A DNA stretch of 6,260 nt, from NCBI GenBank assembly GCA_005884305.1, contig VAYL01000091.1, forward strand, positions 657 to 6,916, read 5' to 3'. This stretch comes from Actinomycetota bacterium (lineage in GTDB: Bacteria; Actinomycetota; Thermoleophilia; Solirubrobacterales; 70-9). The position numbers were made by a program, and so were the translations under genes. The notes under the pieces were generated by a model. That model was not told where the DNA came from. It did not search any database and was given only the letters and a program-made list of their open reading frames with translations. Every line of letters begins with the position of its first letter. Position 1 is the first letter of the stretch. This document shows positions 1-4,801 of the stretch, piece after piece.

Positions 1-36
1 GACATGGGCGAGCTCAAGGTCGAGCGCAGGCTCTAG
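1..36 (+). CDS. C-terminal end of an upstream gene (partial, unidentified)
   Basis: Frame 1 is open from the window edge and ends in TAG at 34-36, giving the tail DMGELKVERRL. A charged tail of this kind is plausible for a real protein end, and the stop is followed five bases later by a strong stem-loop, as expected after a gene. Eleven residues are too few to name a family. It could also be a chance open frame, because stops are rare in DNA this GC-rich. Confidence 0.35.
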   Translation, partial: DMGELKVERRL

Positions 37-41
37 CCGCA

Positions 42-92
42 CGGCGATGGATGGAAAACCCACCCATACGTGCGGTTTTCCGACCATCGCCG
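42..92. terminator. 51-nt imperfect hairpin after the upstream stop codon
   Basis: CGGCGATGG (42-50) pairs perfectly with CCATCGCCG (84-92). After a 2x2 internal mismatch (51-52 against 82-83), GGAAAACC (53-60) pairs perfectly with GGTTTTCC (74-81). The 13-nt loop can close three further pairs (61-63 with 70-72). This gives 17 Watson-Crick pairs just after the TAG at 34-36. No T tract follows, so if it is a terminator it is the U-tract-less kind reported in high-GC actinobacteria. It could instead be a REP-like repeat or a structured leader between the two genes. Confidence 0.5.
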
Positions 93-109
93 GTTATGAC
101 ACCGCGAGC

Positions 110-115
110 TAGGGT
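110..115 (+). promoter_or_regulatory. Candidate -10 element (TAGGGT) of the universal stress gene
   Basis: TAGGGT fits the actinobacterial TAnnnT -10 pattern and ends six bases before the GTG at 122. A transcript starting at the usual distance would begin at or next to the start codon, so translation may be leaderless. No convincing -35 element is visible. AGGG (111-114) could alternatively act as a weak ribosome binding site. Confidence 0.4.
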
Positions 116-121
116 CCCCGT

Positions 122-628
122 GTGGCGGACGAGCCCCACGAGCAGGCCGGGGCGCCGGCGCCGGACTTCGACTGGCCGCGGTATCCGCGGATCCTTGTCG
201 CCATCGACGAGACGCCGGCGGCCACATTCGCGCTCCGTCACGTCGTCCCGTATGCAATCGACCAGCACTCACGGCTCACGCTCCTGAGTGTCGTTCCCCA
301 TCCCACCACGGCCGCCGCGGTGGCAGGCGTTTCGCCGCAGCAGCTCGCCGACGAGATGGAGGCGGAGACCGCGAAGCGCCTGCGGAAGCTGGCGGCCGCG
401 CTGCCTCAGGATGTCTCAGTGACGACGATCCTCCGCCACGGCGACCCGGCCGAGGAGATCCTCAAGCTCATCAGCGAGGAGCCAATCGACCTGGTCTGCA
501 TGGGCGCCCGCGGCCGTGGCCGGGTCACGGGCGCGCTGCTCGGGTCGGTGTCGACGGCCGTTTTGCACCACAGTCCGGTGCCGGTCATCGTCCTCCACCC
601 GCCCCCGGAGCCGGAGGATGACGGCTAG
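122..628 (+). CDS. Universal stress protein (UspA family), single domain
   Basis: This encodes a 168-residue cytoplasmic protein with one Usp domain at about residues 22-158, after a Pro/Ala-rich 20-residue lead. The first strand reads RILVAIDE, with Asp29 in the position that contacts the nucleotide in ATP-binding members. The diagnostic G-x2-G-x9-G-S/T loop is intact as Gly128, Gly131, Gly141 and Ser142, so it is predicted to bind ATP rather than belong to the non-binding UspA subgroup. The final strand (VPVIVLH) supports the usual dimer. It starts at GTG; there is no good Shine-Dalgarno sequence, and a TAnnnT element sits just upstream. It stands alone and converges on the sensor kinase gene. 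The exact stress role cannot be read from the sequence. Confidence 0.93.
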   Translation: MADEPHEQAGAPAPDFDWPRYPRILVAIDETPAATFALRHVVPYAIDQHSRLTLLSVVPHPTTAAAVAGVSPQQLADEMEAETAKRLRKLAAALPQDVSVTTILRHGDPAEEILKLISEEPIDLVCMGARGRGRVTGALLGSVSTAVLHHSPVPVIVLHPPPEPEDDG

Positions 629-637
629 GGGTGTTGG

Positions 638-689
638 CGCCCGGCGGCTCTAAGGGAATTGGCCTGGGGACCCTGTCCGCCGCCGGGCG
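638..689. terminator. GC-rich stem-loop between convergent genes
   Basis: CGCCCGGCGGC (638-648) is perfectly complementary to GCCGCCGGGCG (679-689), an 11-bp stem around a 30-nt loop. The loop can itself pair AGGG (653-656) with CCCT (671-674). It lies 9 bases after the universal stress protein stop and about 60 bases beyond the end of the oppositely oriented kinase gene. A bidirectional terminator is the natural reading. There is no T run on either side, so the assignment rests on structure and position. Confidence 0.5.
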
Positions 690-690
690 A

Positions 691-709
691 TCGGGATCGT
701 GCATCCCGA
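691..709. terminator. Second stem-loop in the same convergent gap
   Basis: TCGGGAT (691-697) and ATCCCGA (703-709) form a perfect 7-bp stem with a CGTGC loop, one base after the larger stem-loop. It is closer to the kinase gene end (752) and may serve mainly the minus-strand transcript. No T tract is present. Confidence 0.4.
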
Positions 710-751
710 CTGCGAGAGGACCCCGGGAGAAGGCTTAAAGCTCGCTGAGAA

Positions 752-2212
752 TCAGATCGCGGTCTGAGCGGTGGACAGCTTCACGGTGAACGCCGCGCCG
801 CCGCCCTCGGCGTTTGCCGCAGCCACCTCGCCGCCGTGGGCGCGAACGATCGCCGCCACGATCGCGAGCCCGAGACCTGTTCCGTCACGACGCGAGGTCA
901 CGAAGCGCTCGAAGACCGACTGTTCGGTGCCAGGCTCGAGGCCCGCCCCGTGGTCTCGGACCACGAGCGTGGCGGTGCCGTCGTGGTCGTGCACCGAGAC
1001 GTCGATCGGGGTGCCAGAAGGCGTGTGCAGGACGGCGTTTCGCAGGAGGTTGGCGACTACTTGGTGCAGCTGCTCGCGGTCCCCCAGGATCCCGACGGGT
1101 CCGTTCACATCGAGGTCGATCGCTCGATCGGGGGCCTGCGCCCGTGCGTCCTCACAGACCTCGCGGGCGAGGGCTCGCAGGTCCACGGGCTCGGAGACGG
1201 GCTCCCGCATCTCGTCCAGCCTCGCGAGCACGAGAAGGTCGCCGACGAGGACGCCCATGCGCTCCGCCTCCTCCTCGATCCGGCTCATCGCCTTGCCCAG
1301 CTCCTCCGGCTTGCGCGCGGCCCCCGTGCGGAAGATCTCGGCATAGCCGCGAATCGAGCTCAGCGGAGTGCGAAGCTCGTGGGAGGCATCGGCGAGGAAC
1401 TGGCGCAGTCGCGCCTCGGTCGCCTCGCGCTCGGCGAAGGCCCGCTCTATGCGAGCCAGCATCGCGTTGAGGGCGAGTCCCAGGCGCCCAACCTCGGTGC
1501 GCTCGTCGGTCGACTCGACCCGGGCGGTCAGATCTCCGCCGGCGATCGCATTCGCGGTCAGCTCCATCCGCCGAAGAGGTCGCAGTCCGACCCGGATGAC
1601 CCACCATGCGAGGGCCGCGAGGGCGGCGAGCACCGCCAGGGTCACGATCAGCTCGATCGTTCGCAGGTGACTCAGCGTCTGATCGACGTCGCCGAGCGAG
1701 ACGGCGGCGAGGAGGCGGGCATCGCCCGGCCCCTGGATCGCGACGGCGCGATATCCCGGCGCGGATGGATCGGTGGACGGGACCGTGAAGATCTCGGGTT
1801 TGTCAGGCGACGTTGAGAGCGGCGGATTGGCGGGGAATTTCGGGCGAGCGCCGCCGAAGGTGGGCGTGTGCCCGATGACCTTGCCGTGGCGCCCGACGAT
1901 CTCGCCGCTCGCTCCCGGCGGACCCTGGACCTCGGTGGTGGCCCCGGCACCGATGTCCGGCGGGACCGGCAATCCGCCGGGGAACCCCGGGCGCGCTCCC
2001 CTGCCGACCTTCCCGGCGACGATCGTGCGGCCCACCGCCACCGGCGCCGACTGGACCTGCTGGTCCACGCGGTCCATCAGGTAGGAGCGAAGCGCCGTGT
2101 AGGAGACGAGATCGAGGACCAGCAGGCCCACCGCCGCCAGCGCGAGAAGGCCGAGAACGAGCCGGGTCCGCAGGGACGTGTGCGAAATCCGCTCGCGTAT
2201 CCGCGCCGCCAT
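752..2212 (-). CDS. Two-component sensor histidine kinase (HAMP, HisKA, HATPase)
   Basis: This is a 486-residue inner-membrane kinase. TM1 lies at about 17-38, an extracytoplasmic domain at 39-184, TM2 at 186-208 and HAMP at about 208-262. The H box (FLADASHELRTPLSS) carries phospho-acceptor His278. The catalytic domain has the N box (Asn388, Asn392), the G1 box DHGAG (Asp420), the F box VFERF (434-437) and the G2 box GTGLGLAI (444-451), so it looks fully active. The frame is open further upstream to 2353, but the start at 2212 is chosen because it forms TAATG with the regulator stop and has GAGG five bases upstream. The longer lead would overlap the conserved regulator C-terminus. The extracytoplasmic domain is rich in Gly and Pro and matches no sensor fold I recognise. 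Overall it resembles actinobacterial MprB/TcrY/TrcS-type kinases; the signal is unknown. Confidence 0.95.
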   Translation of the reverse strand: MAARIRERISHTSLRTRLVLGLLALAAVGLLVLDLVSYTALRSYLMDRVDQQVQSAPVAVGRTIVAGKVGRGARPGFPGGLPVPPDIGAGATTEVQGPPGASGEIVGRHGKVIGHTPTFGGARPKFPANPPLSTSPDKPEIFTVPSTDPSAPGYRAVAIQGPGDARLLAAVSLGDVDQTLSHLRTIELIVTLAVLAALAALAWWVIRVGLRPLRRMELTANAIAGGDLTARVESTDERTEVGRLGLALNAMLARIERAFAEREATEARLRQFLADASHELRTPLSSIRGYAEIFRTGAARKPEELGKAMSRIEEEAERMGVLVGDLLVLARLDEMREPVSEPVDLRALAREVCEDARAQAPDRAIDLDVNGPVGILGDREQLHQVVANLLRNAVLHTPSGTPIDVSVHDHDGTATLVVRDHGAGLEPGTEQSVFERFVTSRRDGTGLGLAIVAAIVRAHGGEVAAANAEGGGAAFTVKLSTAQTAI

Positions 2213-2922
2213 TACGACCTCGGCCTGCGCAGCGCGTATCCGACACCGCGCACCGTGTGGATCAGCGGCGGGCCATCGCGATCCACCTTCTTGCGCAGGT
2301 AGCTGATGTAGGTCTCCAGGACCCGCCCGTCCCCGCCGAAGTCGTAGTTCCACACGTGATCGAGGATGAGCGCGCGGCTCAGCACGCGGCGCGGATTCAG
2401 CATCAGGAAGCGGAGCAGTCGAAATTCGGTGTCGGTGAGCTCGATCTCCCTGCCCGCCCGCGCCACCTCCCTCGTGTCCTCGTCGAGCTCGAGATCCTCG
2501 AACGTCAGCCGGCTCTCGTCCCCGTTCATCCCGGTCCGCCGCAGGATCGTCCTGATGCGCGCGATCAGCTCCTCGACGCTGAACGGCTTCGTCACGTAGT
2601 CATCTCCCCCGAGAGTCAGGCCGCGGACCTTGTCCTCGGTTGCGTCGCGGGCGGTCAGGAAGACGATGGGAACCGTGCTTCGCCGGCCGGCCAGCCGCCG
2701 CGCCACCTCGAAGCCGTCGAAGTCGGGAAGCATCACGTCGAGCACGAGGATGTGGGGCCGGAAGTCCCCGAACTTCTCGATCGCCTCCAGGCCACTCGCC
2801 GCGGTTTCGGGACGGAACCCCTCGTAGCGCAGCGCTACCGCGAGGAGCTCGGCGATGTTCGGCTCGTCGTCGACGACGAGCACGCGGACCGCGTCCGCAG
2901 GCGCCGTGGTGGTCTCGCTCAC
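2212..2922 (-). CDS. OmpR/PhoB-family response regulator
   Basis: This is a 236-residue cytoplasmic transcription factor. Its receiver domain (about 12-125) has the acidic pair Asp18-Asp19, phospho-acceptor Asp62 (LVLDVMLP), Thr90 and Lys112. Its winged-helix DNA-binding domain (about 137-232) has the recognition-helix segment VLETYISYLRKKVD and the closing hairpin TVRGVGYALR. All catalytic residues are present. It starts at GTG (2922); no clear Shine-Dalgarno sequence precedes it, and an ATG at 2933 is out of frame and meets a stop after four codons. Its TAA overlaps the kinase ATG by one base, so the two are translationally coupled, and the kinase is the expected phosphodonor. The palindrome at 2942-2968 is a candidate site for autoregulation. 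It resembles actinobacterial TrcR/MprA/TcrA regulators, but the target genes cannot be read here. Confidence 0.95.
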   Translation of the reverse strand: MSETTTAPADAVRVLVVDDEPNIAELLAVALRYEGFRPETAASGLEAIEKFGDFRPHILVLDVMLPDFDGFEVARRLAGRRSTVPIVFLTARDATEDKVRGLTLGGDDYVTKPFSVEELIARIRTILRRTGMNGDESRLTFEDLELDEDTREVARAGREIELTDTEFRLLRFLMLNPRRVLSRALILDHVWNYDFGGDGRVLETYISYLRKKVDRDGPPLIHTVRGVGYALRRPRS

Positions 2923-2941
2923 GCACGGATCATGCGCGCGA

Positions 2942-2968
2942 AACCTGAGAGGTTCCTGGGAGGAACCT
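2942..2968. promoter_or_regulatory. Nested palindrome upstream of the response regulator, candidate operator
   Basis: AGGTTCCT (2950-2957), GGG, AGGAACCT (2961-2968) is a perfect 8-bp inverted repeat. Its left arm also pairs with AACCT (2942-2946) around GAG. Read on the minus strand, AGGTT recurs at 2987, 2968 and 2946, with start spacings of 19 and 22 bases. The site lies 20-46 bases before the GTG and overlaps a possible -10 element, which suits autoregulation by an OmpR-type protein, though binding is inferred. Confidence 0.45.
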
Positions 2969-2969
2969 A
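2964..2969 (-). promoter_or_regulatory. Candidate -10 element (TAGGTT) of the two-component operon
   Basis: On the minus strand TAGGTT follows a locally AT-rich stretch (2969-2983), unusual in this GC-rich window, and fits TAnnnT. A start of transcription near 2957 would give a leader of about 35 bases. It overlaps the palindrome, so a bound protein would affect polymerase access. No recognisable -35 is seen. Confidence 0.3.
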
Positions 2970-3021
2970 ATTACAACGTAAGAACCTGGATGTGCGCCCG
3001 GCGCCCGGACCGCCTAGCTCG

Positions 3022-3759
3022 TCAGTCCGGGTACTCGTCCTTGCGCCAGGCGCGCGGCTCCTCGTCGCCCTCCTTGGGCGCGCGTTCGAGGAGCGAAGAG
3101 TGGTACGGGGCCACGAACGGATCGGGCGCCATGACCGTGTACGTGTGGTAAACGGTCCCGTTCTCGCGAGCGAAGGCGATCCAGCCGGGGCCCTCCCGCA
3201 GGCCGTCCTTCAGCTCCGCCCCGACCTGCTCGGACCACTCCTGAAGCCAGTCGGGCGGATCTTGGATCATCTCCTGGACCTCGGGAATCTCCTGCGCCTG
3301 CTCCTCGCTCATGGCGAGCCCGAAGTCCCACGGAAAGTCGGTGTCGTAGGTCGAGACGTACGGGAACTCCCAGCCCATCCGGTCCTTGTAGGCGGTGAGC
3401 CGGTCGATGGGCGCGCGCGAGAAGCACATCAGCGTCACGTCGCGATGGTTCATGTGGACAACCGAGCCGTCGAGCTCGTCCGCGAGGTTCGTGCAGCCCG
3501 GGCAGGCGCCCTTGGTGTAGTCGGGGCCGTACATCACGTTGTAGGCCAGTAGCTGCGAGCGGCCCTCGAACAGGTCGGCCAGGCTCTTCTTGCCGTCCTG
3601 GGTGTCGAAGACGTACTCCTTCTCGACCGGAACCCATGGCAGCTCCCGCCGCTTCTTCGTGATCTCCCGGTTTCGCTCGGCCTGCTCGGCCTCGAGCTTC
3701 GCGAGCTCGTCGCGGGCCGCCTGCCACTCCTCGCGGGTTCCGACGTTGTGTTCCGGCAT
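3022..3759 (-). CDS. DUF899 family thioredoxin-like protein
   Basis: This encodes a 245-residue soluble protein of the DUF899 family. Recognisable family segments are YGPDYTKGACPGCTNLAD (residues 77-94), the strand NHRDVTLMCFSRAP (104-117), the MGWEFPYVSTYDTDFPWDFG region (128-147) and the late FARENGTVYHTYT block (196-207). Cys86 and Cys89 form a CPGC pair in the place of a thioredoxin-type active site, so a redox role is plausible but unproven. Residues 7-40 form a charged helix of the type usual in this family. An upstream ATG at 3783 is in frame, but the start at 3759 is chosen because AAGGAGG lies seven bases before it and the family similarity begins after it; the longer start would place that site inside the gene. 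It is a single gene, divergent from the DUF296 gene. Confidence 0.88.
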   Translation of the reverse strand: MPEHNVGTREEWQAARDELAKLEAEQAERNREITKKRRELPWVPVEKEYVFDTQDGKKSLADLFEGRSQLLAYNVMYGPDYTKGACPGCTNLADELDGSVVHMNHRDVTLMCFSRAPIDRLTAYKDRMGWEFPYVSTYDTDFPWDFGLAMSEEQAQEIPEVQEMIQDPPDWLQEWSEQVGAELKDGLREGPGWIAFARENGTVYHTYTVMAPDPFVAPYHSSLLERAPKEGDEEPRAWRKDEYPD

Positions 3760-3763
3760 CTCG

Positions 3764-3774
3764 CCTCCTCCTTT
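3764..3774 (-). promoter_or_regulatory. Strong ribosome binding site that fixes the DUF899 start
   Basis: On the minus strand AAAGGAGGAGG stands seven bases (counted from the AAGGAGG core) before the ATG at 3759. It would be codons 4-7 of the longer reading from 3783, which argues strongly for the shorter 245-residue protein. Confidence 0.8.
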
Positions 3775-3786
3775 GAGTTCCATTGC

Positions 3787-3792
3787 AACCTA
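3787..3792 (-). promoter_or_regulatory. Candidate -10 element (TAGGTT) of the DUF899 gene
   Basis: On the minus strand TAGGTT matches TAnnnT and places a transcription start near 3780, giving a short leader that contains the strong ribosome binding site. No clear -35 element is seen. It lies in the 106-bp divergent gap shared with the DUF296 gene. Confidence 0.3.
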
Positions 3793-3853
3793 GAAGATCA
3801 GTCATGAGACCGTCCTTCGCCCGAAAACTCATCGGTCGCCGGCCGGCATTTGG

Positions 3854-3859
3854 TATGCG
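3854..3859 (+). promoter_or_regulatory. Candidate -10 element (TATGCG) of the DUF296 gene
   Basis: TATGCG ends six bases before the GTG start at 3866, the same geometry as TAGGGT before the universal stress gene. No Shine-Dalgarno sequence precedes this GTG, so a leaderless transcript is the simplest explanation. It matches the -10 consensus only at its first three positions, and no -35 is evident. Confidence 0.3.
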
Positions 3860-3865
3860 TACCGC

Positions 3866-4303
3866 GTGAGATCGAAGCTGATCGCGGAGTCCGAGCTCGG
3901 GCGCCGCTACCTGCTGGTCCTCGATCGCGGCGACGAGCTCATGGCGAAGGTCAAGTCCTTCGCCGAGAGCGAGCGCCTGCGCGCGGCGGAGTTCACCGGC
4001 ATCGGAGCGGTCTCCTCCGCGAAGCTCGCCGCGTTCGATCCCGACACGCGGGAGTACGTCTACGTTCCCGACCCGAACGGGCGCATCACGCTGCCCGGCG
4101 GCGCCGACCCGGCGAACCCGCCGGCCGAGCGCCAGCTCCACGTCCACTGCGTTCTCTCGGACGAATCCGGCGCGACGACCGCCGGGCACGTCTTTGAGCT
4201 CGTGATCCGCCCGACCTGCGAGGTGTTCCTCACCGAGTCGGCGGAGCACGTCGCCAGAGGCGAGGACCCGGACTCCGGATTGCCGGTTATCTCACTGGAC
4301 TAG
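3866..4303 (+). CDS. PPC/DUF296-domain protein
   Basis: This encodes a 145-residue protein that is a single DUF296 (plants and prokaryotes conserved, PPC) domain. Typical segments are RRYLLVLDRGDELMAKVKSF (13-32), the FTGIGAVSSAKLAAFD block (43-58), LHVHCVL (91-97) and GHVFELVIRPTCEVFLTE (107-124). The family forms trimers, and its plant members carry separate AT-hooks; none is present here, so DNA binding should not be assumed. His92, His94 and His108 lie in positions conserved in bacterial members and could hold a metal ion or ligand. The segment between residues 68 and 90 is Pro/Gly-rich where relatives usually have a hydrophobic strand. GTG at 3866 is the only reasonable start; there is no ribosome binding site. 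It is a monocistronic gene that converges on the ABM-like gene. Confidence 0.82.
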   Translation: MRSKLIAESELGRRYLLVLDRGDELMAKVKSFAESERLRAAEFTGIGAVSSAKLAAFDPDTREYVYVPDPNGRITLPGGADPANPPAERQLHVHCVLSDESGATTAGHVFELVIRPTCEVFLTESAEHVARGEDPDSGLPVISLD

Positions 4304-4311
4304 CGCCCCGG

Positions 4312-4329
4312 GCGTTTAGCCCCAGACGC
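4312..4329. terminator. Weak stem-loop between two convergent stops
   Basis: GCGTTT (4312-4317) can pair with AGACGC (4324-4329), with one G-T wobble, around a six-base loop inside the 32-bp gap between the DUF296 and ABM-like stop codons. The overlapping GGGC/GCCC (4310-4313, 4319-4322) is an alternative fold. It is short and has no T tract; position is the main argument. Confidence 0.25.
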
Positions 4330-4335
4330 GACTCG

Positions 4336-4635
4336 TCAGTCCTCGACCGTCTCCACGACCTCGAAGACCCCCGAGACCGGCTCGTTCTCCACGAACGCGG
4401 AGATGCTGTCGACTCGCTGGTTCTCCTGAGCGTCGGCGGACTCGCGCCACTGGCGGTACTCCTCCTCGGTTATGTCGAACAGCCCAAACGAGATCACCTC
4501 GTCCTCATCCCTGATGTTGCGGGCGTGGTAGGCGCGCTGGAAGCCCGGCGGCTTCCCCTCGCCCGGATCCCAGGCATTGCGGAACTGCTCCCAGGCCCCC
4601 GGCTTCAAGCGGCGCGCGGAAAACATGACGATCAT
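4336..4635 (-). CDS. Small ABM-like dimeric alpha/beta barrel protein
   Basis: This encodes a 99-residue cytoplasmic protein. It has the pattern of the ferredoxin-like dimeric alpha/beta barrel group (antibiotic biosynthesis monooxygenase and relatives): a first strand MIVMFSARRLK, a helix around PGAWEQFRNAW, a second strand (AYHARNIRDEDEVISFGLFD, 35-54), a helix with EEEYRQWRE, and a final strand (GVFEVVETVE). No signal peptide or membrane segment is present. Members may be heme-degrading enzymes, cofactor-free monooxygenases or non-enzymatic proteins, and nothing here decides between them. The start is supported by GAGGAGGT five bases upstream. It is a single gene, divergent from the sigma factor gene. 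Confidence 0.75.
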   Translation of the reverse strand: MIVMFSARRLKPGAWEQFRNAWDPGEGKPPGFQRAYHARNIRDEDEVISFGLFDITEEEYRQWRESADAQENQRVDSISAFVENEPVSGVFEVVETVED

Positions 4636-4640
4636 GCTCG

Positions 4641-4648
4641 ACCTCCTC
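4641..4648 (-). promoter_or_regulatory. Ribosome binding site of the ABM-like gene
   Basis: On the minus strand GAGGAGGT lies five bases before the ATG at 4635, a strong match to the 16S tail that confirms this start over the Met at residue 4. Confidence 0.7.
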
Positions 4649-4662
4649 GTTCGCTCGCGGTG

Positions 4663-4668
4663 AGCCTA
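4663..4668 (-). promoter_or_regulatory. Candidate -10 element (TAGGCT) of the ABM-like gene
   Basis: On the minus strand TAGGCT fits TAnnnT and would start transcription near 4656, leaving a leader of about 20 bases with the ribosome binding site. No clear -35 is visible. Confidence 0.3.
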
Positions 4669-4776
4669 AACGAGGACGCGAACGCGGATACTGTGGGAGC
4701 AAGGATGAGTTCGCGCGGACGGCGATCGTCTTCATGCGCGAGCGGATGGGCTGAGAATTCATGGGACTCCGGCGCT

Positions 4777-4791
4777 GATCCGACGCGGATC
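4777..4791. promoter_or_regulatory. 15-bp palindrome just upstream of the sigma factor gene
   Basis: GATCCG, ACG, CGGATC is a perfect 6-bp inverted repeat with a 3-base centre, ending 10 bases before the ATG at 4802. It lies in the 166-bp divergent gap between the ABM-like and sigma genes and could be an operator or a small hairpin in the sigma leader. No ribosome binding site is visible between it and the start. Confidence 0.35.
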
Positions 4792-4801
4792 TACGCACGT
4801 A

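Noticed and set aside
733..741. Short symmetrical GCTTAAAGC near the kinase end
   Set aside because: Its four-base arms leave a one-base centre, too tight to form a hairpin, and no T tract follows, so it is probably chance.
836..1816. 326-codon open frame on the plus strand opposite the histidine kinase
   Set aside because: It lies antisense to conserved kinase domains, is Arg/Gly-rich with no recognisable motif, and long antisense frames are expected at this GC content.
2213..2353. 47-residue N-terminal extension of the histidine kinase
   Set aside because: It would overlap the regulator's conserved winged-helix C-terminus. The ATG at 2212 has a ribosome binding site and a coupled TAATG junction, and the membrane helix starts shortly after it.
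3760..3783. Upstream ATG giving a longer DUF899 protein
   Set aside because: The extra codons (MELKGGGE) are simply the ribosome binding site of the downstream ATG read as protein.
3014..4249. 411-codon open frame on the minus strand covering DUF899 and DUF296 genes
   Set aside because: It reads DUF899 in the wrong frame and runs antisense to DUF296. Both of those have clear family signatures, and this product shows none.
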